Source: Pseudanabaenaceae cyanobacterium MP8IB2.15
GTDB lineage: Bacteria; Cyanobacteriota; Cyanobacteriia; Pseudanabaenales; Pseudanabaenaceae
Length of the DNA stretch: 5,201 nucleotides
Direction: 5' to 3'
Assembly (NCBI GenBank): GCA_030248825.1
Contig: JARCMB010000149.1
Coordinates: 1 to 5,201, forward strand
Position 1 is the stretch's first letter; each line of letters starts with the position of its first letter. Positions 1-5,201 of the stretch are shown here, piece after piece. The notes beneath the pieces were generated by a model that did not search any database, was not told the origin of the DNA, and was given only the letters and a program-made list of their open reading frames with translations. Made by a program: the position numbers and the translations under genes.

Positions 1-2
1 GT

Positions 3-1010
3 GTGATGAGTTCAGAGGAGTTTGCTAGCTATGCTTTAGAGATGAGTTTAGATCGCAATCTAGATCCTGATGTTAGGTCTGTTCCCAATGCTGATAATTC
101 GATCGACTTACCTGCTTCTAGCTCTGAGTGCATTGCTCAACAGTCAGTCGAGGCAAGGATAGTGGCTCTAGCTGGTGACGGAGGTTCTTATATTTATAGT
201 GCTTTGAGATTTCAGCTCCAACGACATCCTTTATCAAATCCTGCTCAATCAGAGCCATTATTAAAGTTCAATACAGATATTACTAATCTATCGATCGAAA
301 ACCATCAGAAATTTGTGGCGACATCGAGATCCGTCTATCGTTTGGCGGAGAAGAATACGGCGATTTTCCGATTTAATCAAGATTTTCTCTGGACAATTTC
401 ACCTCAGGCAAACTGGGCGGCGGCATCGATCGATCACACCTTGGAAGTGAAGAATTTAGTCTATGGGAAGGTAAAGAAATTGTCATTTGGCGACGAAAAA
501 ATCAAGGCAATCGCGACGATCGATCGACATCATTTAGCCGTAATTAGCCAAAAGCCTGATGCTACAGGTAGCAAGATTACGGTTGTATCAAGGCGCGGTA
601 ATGTGATGGGAAACTTCCTTTTACCTGTGTCGATCGCTCAAGCTAAATCTAGTTCTATTGCCAATCGCTTGTTATTGATCGAACAACAAAATCCGATGCA
701 TCTGTTGCTGGTCGATCTAAAACCATTTCGATTGAGCCAAGTTGTATTAGATTTCACGCCAACTCTAGTAGCGACTGCTGCTTGGGGATATGCGATTGCA
801 GGTCAAACCGATCCTGTAAGTTCTGAATCGGGAATTTTAGGGTTATACGACTCTAATGGTCAGAGTGCAGGGCGGTTGAATTTAGATGGAACTATTGCCT
901 CGATCGCGTCTATATCCAATCATCTCTTTGCCGTCTCTACTCATACTGCAACTGGGGGTAAGTTTTACCTAATCGATCTCAAACAGTTGGATGTGGAACT
1001 GATCTTTTAG
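3..1010 (+). CDS. Hypothetical beta-propeller-like protein, probably 5' partial
   Basis: I do not recognise a named family. The 335 visible residues are rich in short beta-strand patterns that recur roughly per blade: a hydrophobic I-x-x-I-x-x-I run, a polar turn with H or N, then L/F-A-V. Compare residues about 93-114, 167-192 (IKAIATIDRHHLAVIS) and 297-326 (TIASIASISNHLFAVS, then a KFYLIDLK strand). This suggests a WD40/PQQ-like propeller fold, perhaps protein-binding. The first 50 or so residues are polar, Ser/Asp-rich and linker-like. No signal peptide, membrane segment or catalytic motif is visible. The frame is open to the left edge and the GTG/ATG at 3 and 6 cannot be checked for a ribosome binding site, so this may be the C-terminal part of a larger protein. 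It ends 5 bases before the metallophosphoesterase gene, so the two are probably co-transcribed. The coding call is firm because of length, CGATCG density and tight packing; the function is unknown. Confidence 0.75.
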   Translation: MMSSEEFASYALEMSLDRNLDPDVRSVPNADNSIDLPASSSECIAQQSVEARIVALAGDGGSYIYSALRFQLQRHPLSNPAQSEPLLKFNTDITNLSIENHQKFVATSRSVYRLAEKNTAIFRFNQDFLWTISPQANWAAASIDHTLEVKNLVYGKVKKLSFGDEKIKAIATIDRHHLAVISQKPDATGSKITVVSRRGNVMGNFLLPVSIAQAKSSSIANRLLLIEQQNPMHLLLVDLKPFRLSQVVLDFTPTLVATAAWGYAIAGQTDPVSSESGILGLYDSNGQSAGRLNLDGTIASIASISNHLFAVSTHTATGGKFYLIDLKQLDVELIF

Positions 1011-1015
1011 CTAAA

Positions 1016-2149
1016 ATGTTAACGGATGAATATCTTGTAGGGCTGAATTTGGGGTCTATTTTGCCGAAAAGTTTTAAATTTGCGATCGTATCTGACTTGC
1101 ATATTGCCTTACCTCAGACAATTTGGGATCATCCTGGGCGGTTTCATTTAGTCGAAGTTAGTATCCCTGCACTTGAGGTGGTGCTGTCGCATCTAGCCGT
1201 ACTCGATCTAGATTTTCTCCTGCTACCTGGAGATTTAACCCAGCACGGTGAGCCTGAAAATCATGCTTGGTTGGCCGAGCGACTAGCGCAACTGCCTTAT
1301 CCTGTGTATGTGATTCCTGGAAATCATGATGTCCCAAGCGTGGAGAGCTTAGACGAGTTTGCGCCGCACTATGCCAAGTTTGGCTATACCGATCCTGAAC
1401 GACTGTATTACGAGCGTGAGATTTTTGCTGGCGTGAGGCTGATTGGGCTAAATTCCAATCAATTTGATCCCGATCGAAAGCAGATTAGCGGTATGGATGA
1501 AGCGCAGTTGAACTGGTTGGAGTCTGTGTTGGGTCGAGCTAGAAGTCAAGATCCAGATGAACTGATTATGGTGATGATTCATCACAATGTGGTGGAGCAT
1601 ATGCCAGGACAGGCAAGTACCCCCCTAGGGCGACGCTATATGCTGAGCAATACCGATCGATTATGCGATCTGTTGCATCAAGCGGGAGTACGACTGGTTT
1701 TTACAGGACATTTGCATGTTCAGGATGTTGCCTATAGCGATCGATCCGATCTTTATGACATCACTACAGGTTCGATTGTCAGCTATCCTCATCCCTATCG
1801 CATTCTTACTTATGCTGATGGGAAACTTCAGATTCGATCGCACCGTGTGACCTCAGTGCCAGACTTTCCCAATCTTCAACACTTCTCACGAGAATGGATG
1901 GGCGATCGAAGTCATCCGTTTATGATGAAGCTGCTAACCAAGCCACCCCTGAGTCTTGACCTGTCGATCGCCGCAACAATCACCCCCAATCTGCGCTACT
2001 TTTGGGCAGAACTTGCCGAGGGCGATGCTAAGTTTGAGTTTCCCCAGTTCGATCGACCCATTCGTAAGTTTTTGGAAGCCTTTAGCGATCGACTTCCTGC
2101 CGATAACGACTTAACACTAGATTTAGAACGAAGAGGTAGGATTGAATAG
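1016..2149 (+). CDS. Calcineurin-like metallophosphoesterase (CpdA/class III phosphodiesterase-like)
   Basis: A 377-aa soluble dinuclear-metal phosphoesterase. All signature motifs are in order: D-x-H (SDLHI, D27 and H29), GD (PGDLTQHGE, D73), GNHD (PGNHDVP, N103, H104), a HH pair (MIHHN, H189/H190) and GHxH (TGHLH, H232/H234). These supply the metal ligands and catalytic His of the family, so the enzyme should be active on phosphomono- or diesters. The arrangement resembles CpdA-type cyclic-nucleotide phosphodiesterases, but substrate cannot be read from motifs; another phosphodiester or a phosphoprotein is possible. The catalytic core ends near residue 275. About 100 further residues form a C-terminal extension that I do not recognise. 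No export signal is seen, so it is probably cytoplasmic. The ATG at 1016 is the only Met before the first motif, although no clear Shine-Dalgarno precedes it; translational coupling to the gene 5 bases upstream is plausible. Confidence 0.93.
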   Translation: MLTDEYLVGLNLGSILPKSFKFAIVSDLHIALPQTIWDHPGRFHLVEVSIPALEVVLSHLAVLDLDFLLLPGDLTQHGEPENHAWLAERLAQLPYPVYVIPGNHDVPSVESLDEFAPHYAKFGYTDPERLYYEREIFAGVRLIGLNSNQFDPDRKQISGMDEAQLNWLESVLGRARSQDPDELIMVMIHHNVVEHMPGQASTPLGRRYMLSNTDRLCDLLHQAGVRLVFTGHLHVQDVAYSDRSDLYDITTGSIVSYPHPYRILTYADGKLQIRSHRVTSVPDFPNLQHFSREWMGDRSHPFMMKLLTKPPLSLDLSIAATITPNLRYFWAELAEGDAKFEFPQFDRPIRKFLEAFSDRLPADNDLTLDLERRGRIE

Positions 2150-2174
2150 GCTATTCAGCGATCGAATGATCTTT

Positions 2175-2645
2175 ATGCAAAATTCATCTATTGAGATTCT
2201 ATTAGCAGACCTGAAAAATCCCGATGAGAGTGTCCGCAGTAATGCCACCCAAGAGCTTTGGCAAATCTGGTTTCAGCAAAAGGGTGCATATGGTTTGGAA
2301 TTACTAATTCGCAGCCAGAATCTTTTGGATGCAGGTGAAGTTACTCAGGCTGAAGCTTTGCTGACCGATATCGTCCAAGATCAGCCTGATTTTGCCGAAG
2401 CTTGGAATCGTCGCGCCGTCCTCTATTTCACCATCGGTCAATATCAAAAATCTCTAGCTGACTGTCAGATGGCAGTTCAGCTTAATCCAGCGCATTTTGG
2501 GGCTTGGCATGGTATCGGCTTGTGTTATGCCGCGATCGCAAGTTATCCCGAAGCCATTCAAGCTTTTCGTAAAGCGCTCGAAATCCAGCCTCATGCTTTG
2601 GTTAATCAAAAACTGATTTTGGAATGTACGGCAATGTTGAGTTAA
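2175..2645 (+). CDS. Small three-repeat TPR protein
   Basis: A 156-aa protein (from this start) that probably serves as a protein-protein interaction adaptor. Residues 8-33 form a helical lead-in with a HEAT-like DESVRSNATQELW segment. Three TPR units follow at about 40-73 (GLELLIRSQNLLDAGEVTQA), 74-107 (AWNRRAVLYFTIGQYQKSLA) and 108-141 (AWHGIGLCYAAIASYPEAIQ), each closing with the typical P at a QPDF, NPAHF or QPHA turn. A short capping helix ends the chain. No membrane segment or catalytic motif is visible. The start is uncertain: TTG at 2142 (167 aa) overlaps the upstream gene by 8 bases and has the purine-rich AAGAGGTAGG just before it, while ATG 2166 and ATG 2175 have no evident ribosome binding site. 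I prefer 2175 because the remaining protein begins directly at the structured helix. It lies between the phosphoesterase and gloB, probably in one operon; its partner is unknown. Confidence 0.87.
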   Translation: MQNSSIEILLADLKNPDESVRSNATQELWQIWFQQKGAYGLELLIRSQNLLDAGEVTQAEALLTDIVQDQPDFAEAWNRRAVLYFTIGQYQKSLADCQMAVQLNPAHFGAWHGIGLCYAAIASYPEAIQAFRKALEIQPHALVNQKLILECTAMLS

Positions 2646-2690
2646 AAATCAAGCTAGAAATCAGTCGCGAACCACCCAAGGAGCTAGATT

Positions 2691-3452
2691 ATGGACATTT
2701 ATCGGTTGCCAGCACTGGTTGACAATTACATTTTTTTGCTGCATGACCCTGAGCGAAATATGGCGGCGGTGGTCGATCCTGCTGTCCCAGAACCAGTATT
2801 ACAAAAGCTCAAACAGCTTGGTGCGCCTCTAGTGGCGATTTTCAACACCCATCATCACGCCGATCATGTTGGGGCTAATCGATCGATCCTCCAAAAATTT
2901 CCCCAGATTACGATCTATGGTGGTGAATTCGATCGAGGCAGAATCCCAGAGCAGCAAGTATTTCTCAAACAGGGCGATCGAGTGAAATTTGGTGACTGCA
3001 CTGCCGAAGTGCTATTTGTGCCTGGACATACCTATGCTCATATCGCTTATTACTTTGCTGAGTCGGGCGATCTGTTCTGTGGTGATACTTTGTTTGCAGG
3101 TAGCTGTGGCAGGATATTTGATGGCACACCCACTCAGATGTTGGACTCGCTCAGCCAATTGCGGGCTTTGCCTGACGAAACCCGCGTCTGGTGCGCTCAC
3201 GAGTACACGCTCAACAACCTTAGGTTCGCGCTAACTGTGGATGGCGATAATCTCGATCTGCAAGCGAGGATGGTGGCTGTGACCGCCGCTCGTAAAAACT
3301 TCGAGCCAACTATTCCCAGCACGATTGGTCTAGAGAAACAAACTAATCCCTTTCTGCGATGGGATCGGACTGCCCTCAAGTCAGCCACCAACTACTCAGA
3401 TCCACTTAGAGTATTCACCAAACTGCGCGGTATGAAAGATATTTTTCACTAA
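2691..3452 (+). CDS. gloB: Hydroxyacylglutathione hydrolase (glyoxalase II)
   Basis: Hydrolyses S-D-lactoylglutathione to D-lactate and glutathione, the second step of cytosolic methylglyoxal detoxification. The 253-aa length is typical for the family. The metallo-beta-lactamase fold is complete. THHHADHVG supplies H54, H56, D58 and H59; PGHT supplies H113; [11 protein letters not shown] supplies the bridging D132 and the substrate-loop residues SCGR (138-141); AHEYTLNN supplies H170. The C-terminal HAGH domain is present, with the TNPFLR segment (219-224 region, R223) that contacts the glutathione moiety in characterised family members. The presence of this domain separates it from generic beta-lactamase-fold hydrolases. 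The ATG at 2691 is preceded by a good Shine-Dalgarno, AAGGAG at 2678-2683, with 7-base spacing, so it has its own strong translation signal despite the only 45-base gap from the TPR gene. Reading ends 18 codons after the start of an SDPLRVF tail, with no sign of truncation. Confidence 0.96.
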   Translation: MDIYRLPALVDNYIFLLHDPERNMAAVVDPAVPEPVLQKLKQLGAPLVAIFNTHHHADHVGANRSILQKFPQITIYGGEFDRGRIPEQQVFLKQGDRVKFGDCTAEVLFVPGHTYAHIAYYFAESGDLFCGDTLFAGSCGRIFDGTPTQMLDSLSQLRALPDETRVWCAHEYTLNNLRFALTVDGDNLDLQARMVAVTAARKNFEPTIPSTIGLEKQTNPFLRWDRTALKSATNYSDPLRVFTKLRGMKDIFH

Positions 3453-3475
3453 CTGGTTCTATTTCCGTCGAACCG

Positions 3476-3547
3476 CCCCCTAGCCCCCAATTCTGGGGGG
3501 ACAAGAATTTTCAAAGTCCCCCAGAATTGGGGGATTTAGGGGGCTAG
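3476..3547. repeat. Imperfect inverted repeat between convergent genes (MITE-like dispersed repeat or terminator)
   Basis: Two arms, 3476-3502 and 3516-3547, flank a 13-base AT-rich loop. The inner arms, 3484-3502 and 3516-3533, pair almost perfectly; the left carries one extra G. Each contains CCCCCAATTCTGGGGG or its complement. The outer CCCCCTA (3476-3482) pairs with TAGGGGG (3537-3543) across a small internal asymmetry (G against ATT). Each inner arm can also fold on itself (CCCCC/GGGGG with a 6-base loop), so long-hairpin and two-small-hairpin forms are alternatives. C-rich/G-rich repeats of this look are, to my knowledge, common dispersed elements in cyanobacterial genomes. Its place between two converging genes fits a bidirectional transcription stop, but there is no T-run after either side, so a classical intrinsic terminator is not shown. 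Confidence 0.8.
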
Positions 3548-3604
3548 ATAAGTTGGAACATTAACAGAGAATTGTGTATACGTGATCTTCTGATGGAGTG
3601 AGGG

Positions 3605-4888
3605 TTAATTCCTATCTCCTTCCAAATCAAAAATTACCTTCTTCCAGTACCATTCTTCAGTCATATCAGGGTAGTCTTGTCTGGCAATGTCGATCAGTCT
3701 TTGGGCTATTTCTAAATTACCGCCGACCAGTGATAAAAGTTGATTCTGGACTTCGATGCTGGGAAAAAATTCCAAAAATTGTGTCGTCTGGAATGCTCTC
3801 GCTGTTTCTTGAGACTGCTGCTGTTGCTGCTTTTGCAGGGCTATTCTGAGATTTTTAATTTGCTCTAAGCCTTGTTGGTAGCTTGTCCAGTTACCTCGAT
3901 CGAGCCACATATTCACCGCTTGTTGATAATCGGCGATCGAACCCTGAAAATCACCAAACTTTTGCCGCGCCACCGCTCGATCGCCATAAAGGTTCGGATC
4001 ATCTGACTTTAAGCTAATTGCTCGCGAAAAATCTTCGATCGACTGACGATAATCACCTAACTTAGAATGAGCTAAACCCCTACCGACATATGCTTCCACC
4101 CACTTCGGCGTATCTTGTAACAATTGGCTAAAGTCATCAACTGCGCCCTGAGGATCGCCAATTTCAGCCCGAATCATCGCCCGACTCATTCTGACCTCAG
4201 GATCATCTGGATCGAAATCGATCGCCAGATTCAAATCTTGGATCGCCTCACGCTGATTACCTAAACGACACAGCACCACTCCACGCATACAGTAAGCTTT
4301 GGCATTTTTGGGATCTGTCTGGATCAAAAAATTCAGATCCGCTAAAGCCTTAGGATATTCACCTGCCTTCACCTTCTGGACGATCTGGGTGAAAAAATCC
4401 TCAGCCGAAGGTGGTAATAACGTCTTTAACTGCTTAATGCTCTCTAAACATCGGCGGCAATTTATCTCATCTTGTTGCTGTAAATACAGCGTAGCGGCTT
4501 GCTCGTGATAACCAATGGCAGTGGCAATATGATTAATTTGCTCGTAAGCCTTGCCCAATAGTCGATATGCCGACACATAACTAGAATCAATGCTAATCGC
4601 TTGCTTGGCATCTTCGATCGAGCCCTGAATATCTTTAATCCCCAGTCTGACCAAACTTCGACCAAAGTGAGCGGCAATCAAACTCGGTTGGATTTCGATC
4701 GCACTGGTATAGTCAGCGATTGCACCCTGTCGATCGCCCAGATCGAATAGAGCCAAGCCTCGCCTGTAATGGGCTTCAGCAAACTCAGGATCTTCTTGCA
4801 AAGCCCGACTAAAATGGTTAACCGCAGCTTGATAATCCCCAGCTTTTGCTTTTTCTAAGCCTTGGTTGTAATAAGATTCTTGTTCCAT
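3605..4888 (-). CDS. TPR-repeat protein with cyanobacterial-type C-terminal domain
   Basis: A 427-aa soluble scaffold protein made almost wholly of 34-residue TPR units. Four lie at about 3-36, 37-70, 71-104 and 105-138, and five at about 163-195, 196-229, 230-263, 264-297 and 298-331. Most show the W/Y-x-x-x-G-x-A pattern (for example AHYRRGLALFDLGDRQGAI, AYVGRGLAHSKLGDYRQSI) and the closing P. Both blocks end in a similar extended helix (139-158 and about 331-348, with LE-x-IK-x-L in each), suggesting an internal duplication. A Gln-rich linker (about 353-359) leads to a compact C-terminal segment, 378-427, with SLVGGNLEIAQRLIDIARQ and TEEWYWKKVIFDLE. I believe this segment recurs in cyanobacterial proteins, but its function is unknown to me. 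The ATG at 4888 is preceded on the minus strand by TAGGAA about 6 bases upstream. It starts 8 bases after rpsU stops, so it is probably transcribed with it. No membrane segment or enzyme motif is visible. Confidence 0.93.
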   Translation of the reverse strand: MEQESYYNQGLEKAKAGDYQAAVNHFSRALQEDPEFAEAHYRRGLALFDLGDRQGAIADYTSAIEIQPSLIAAHFGRSLVRLGIKDIQGSIEDAKQAISIDSSYVSAYRLLGKAYEQINHIATAIGYHEQAATLYLQQQDEINCRRCLESIKQLKTLLPPSAEDFFTQIVQKVKAGEYPKALADLNFLIQTDPKNAKAYCMRGVVLCRLGNQREAIQDLNLAIDFDPDDPEVRMSRAMIRAEIGDPQGAVDDFSQLLQDTPKWVEAYVGRGLAHSKLGDYRQSIEDFSRAISLKSDDPNLYGDRAVARQKFGDFQGSIADYQQAVNMWLDRGNWTSYQQGLEQIKNLRIALQKQQQQQSQETARAFQTTQFLEFFPSIEVQNQLLSLVGGNLEIAQRLIDIARQDYPDMTEEWYWKKVIFDLEGDRN

Positions 4889-4896
4889 TCATGTTC

Positions 4897-5079
4897 CTAA
4901 CGATGAAAACGACCGCGCTTCTTCGCATTTTCCGCCTTGCGTTTCCGCTTTTCGCCTGTAGTTTCATGATACTGGCAGCGACGAATATCCGCTAACAGTC
5001 CTGCTTTCTGAATTTTTTTCTTGAATCTGCGAAGGGCAGACTCGATTCCTTCATTCTCTCCAACAATGATTTGCGACAT
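4897..5079 (-). CDS. rpsU: Small ribosomal subunit protein bS21
   Basis: A 60-aa, strongly basic protein of the 30S subunit, which in characterised bacteria sits near the 3' end of 16S rRNA and helps base-pairing with the mRNA leader during initiation. The family signature is unmistakable: the N-terminal [16 protein letters not shown] (residues 7-22), [10 protein letters not shown] (25-34), then the Y-H-E-T turn and a Lys/Arg-rich tail ([18 protein letters not shown]). The length is normal for bS21. The ATG at 5079 gives the conserved N-terminus; no good Shine-Dalgarno is seen before it (the preceding minus-strand bases read AAGTTACAAGC), so initiation may be weak or helped by the AU-rich leader. 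The gene is followed after 8 bases by the 427-aa TPR gene on the same strand. The region immediately upstream is the hairpin-rich segment at 5110-5201 and not an obvious promoter. Cyanobacteria can carry more than one rpsU copy, so which paralogue this is cannot be told here. Confidence 0.96.
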   Translation of the reverse strand: MSQIIVGENEGIESALRRFKKKIQKAGLLADIRRCQYHETTGEKRKRKAENAKKRGRFHR

Positions 5080-5111
5080 GCTTGTAACTTAACGAAATAA
5101 TCTAGTAAGCT
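5080..5111 (-). other. rpsU leader and presumed element boundary
   Basis: This is the short AT-rich stretch between the bulged-T hairpin and the rpsU ATG, reading GCTTACTAGATTATTTCG and on to ACAAGC on the minus strand. TAGATT or GATTAT match a sigma-70 -10 box at only 4 of 6 positions and no -35 box is found at the right distance, so I do not call a promoter. If the hairpin is a transposon right end, cleavage would fall within the first 10 or so bases here. Any omega-RNA guide would then be read from this leader. Confidence 0.35.
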
Positions 5112-5136
5112 AACCCCGCACTGAAGTGACGGGGCT
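5112..5136 (-). repeat. Bulged-T imperfect hairpin, like an IS200/IS605 right-end palindrome
   Basis: On the minus strand the bases read AG-CCCCG-T-CAC-TTCA-GTG-CGGGG-TT. CCCCG pairs with CGGGG, a lone T is bulged, CAC pairs with GTG, and TTCA is the loop; outside, A-T and G-U pairs can add two more steps. A subterminal imperfect palindrome with one extrahelical T is the structure bound by the TnpA (Y1 HUH) transposase of IS608-type elements. A plain transcription terminator is an alternative, but no T-run follows (TTAGCTTACTAG). Confidence 0.6.
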
Positions 5137-5201
5137 TTCGCCAACCGCGCACAACAAGGCAGAATCTTGTAGTAGCCCTGAGATATTCTTATCCAAAGAA
5201 C
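5112..5201 (-). mobile_element. Possible 3' end of an IS200/IS605-like element, with omega-RNA-like scaffold (partial)
   Basis: Three structures follow one another on the minus strand. The first is a stem at 5150-5174 (ACTACAAG against CTTGTTGT, one T-T mismatch, 7-base loop). The second is GGC-GAAA-GCC at 5133-5142, a perfect GNRA tetraloop hairpin. The third is the bulged-T palindrome at 5112-5136. Hairpins 2 and 3 share two C residues, so they compete or rearrange. One minus-strand frame is open from the window edge for 29 codons and stops with TAG at 5110-5112, inside the palindrome; its last residues read AVGESPVTSVRG. In known IS200/IS605 elements the TnpB gene ends in or near the right-end hairpin and the omega RNA overlaps the TnpB 3' end, so the arrangement fits. 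No TnpB catalytic motif lies within the window. A structured rpsU leader is the main alternative. Confidence 0.42.

Noticed and set aside
1661..1843. 60-codon minus-strand frame inside the phosphoesterase gene
   Set aside because: It lies entirely within a well-supported gene, has no recognisable protein features and no ribosome binding site; a shadow frame.
2989..3391. Three frames on both strands inside gloB (2989-3234 plus, 3012-3200 minus, 3197-3391 minus)
   Set aside because: gloB has every catalytic motif in its own frame across this region; the others are shadows.
3476..3547. The inverted repeat as a classical rho-independent terminator
   Set aside because: The stem is strong, but neither side is followed by a T-run, so I recorded it as a repeat with possible terminator function.
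3453..3604. A small gene or RNA gene in the convergent spacer
   Set aside because: Apart from the inverted repeat I see no coding frame, tRNA-like fold or CRISPR-like periodic repeat.
3598..3849. 83-codon plus-strand frame opposite the C-terminus of the 427-aa TPR protein
   Set aside because: It is antisense to a conserved-looking domain and the Gln-rich linker, and its composition is what that antisense would give.
4299..4677. Frames at 4299-4508 (plus) and 4462-4677 (minus) inside the 427-aa TPR gene
   Set aside because: Both overlap intact TPR repeats and show no independent features.
5091..5110. A sigma-70 promoter for rpsU (TAGATT/GATTAT as -10)
   Set aside because: Only 4 of 6 matches and no -35 box at a suitable distance; the upstream bases are taken up by the hairpins.
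5110..5201. A partial tnpB coding feature on the minus strand
   Set aside because: Only 29 codons are visible and no family motif is among them; the open frame is mentioned as support for the element but is too short to call as a gene.

Overview
The window looks like a cyanobacterial chromosome segment. The hexamer CGATCG, the core of the cyanobacterial HIP1 repeat, occurs about 29 times by my count, against 1-2 expected by chance. The proteins fit the same origin: TPR proteins of cyanobacterial style, a bS21 protein opening with the [14 protein letters not shown] segment, and a gloB whose motif reads PGHTxAHIAYYF. A filamentous or Pseudanabaena-like genome is a guess only.

Layout: positions 1-3452 carry four tightly packed plus-strand genes. 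They are a beta-propeller-like protein of unknown function that may be cut at the left edge, a calcineurin-like metallophosphoesterase, a small three-TPR protein, and a glyoxalase II (gloB). Gaps are 5, about 25 (or an 8-bp overlap) and 45 bases, so they probably form one operon. From 3453 to 3604 lies a convergent intergenic spacer holding a 72-base imperfect inverted repeat of a C-rich/G-rich dispersed-repeat type. From 3605 to 5079 a minus-strand pair reads toward it: rpsU (ribosomal protein bS21), then 8 bases later a 427-aa TPR protein with a distinct C-terminal domain.

The right edge, 5110-5201, directly upstream of rpsU, is the most interesting part. Read on the minus strand it forms three successive hairpins. 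The last is a CCCCG/CGGGG stem with a single bulged T. That architecture resembles the right end of an IS200/IS605-family transposon, and the preceding stem-loops could be the scaffold of a TnpB-associated omega RNA. A minus-strand reading frame is open from the window edge and stops inside this hairpin, as a TnpB C-terminus would. If correct, the element ends about 20-30 bases before the rpsU start codon, and a guide segment would read into the rpsU leader. The rest of the element is outside the window, so this remains a hypothesis.

Working together: apart from gloB (methylglyoxal detoxification) and rpsU (translation), functions are known only at fold level. The plus-strand cluster puts two metallohydrolases beside a TPR scaffold and a propeller protein, but the sequence does not show a shared pathway.
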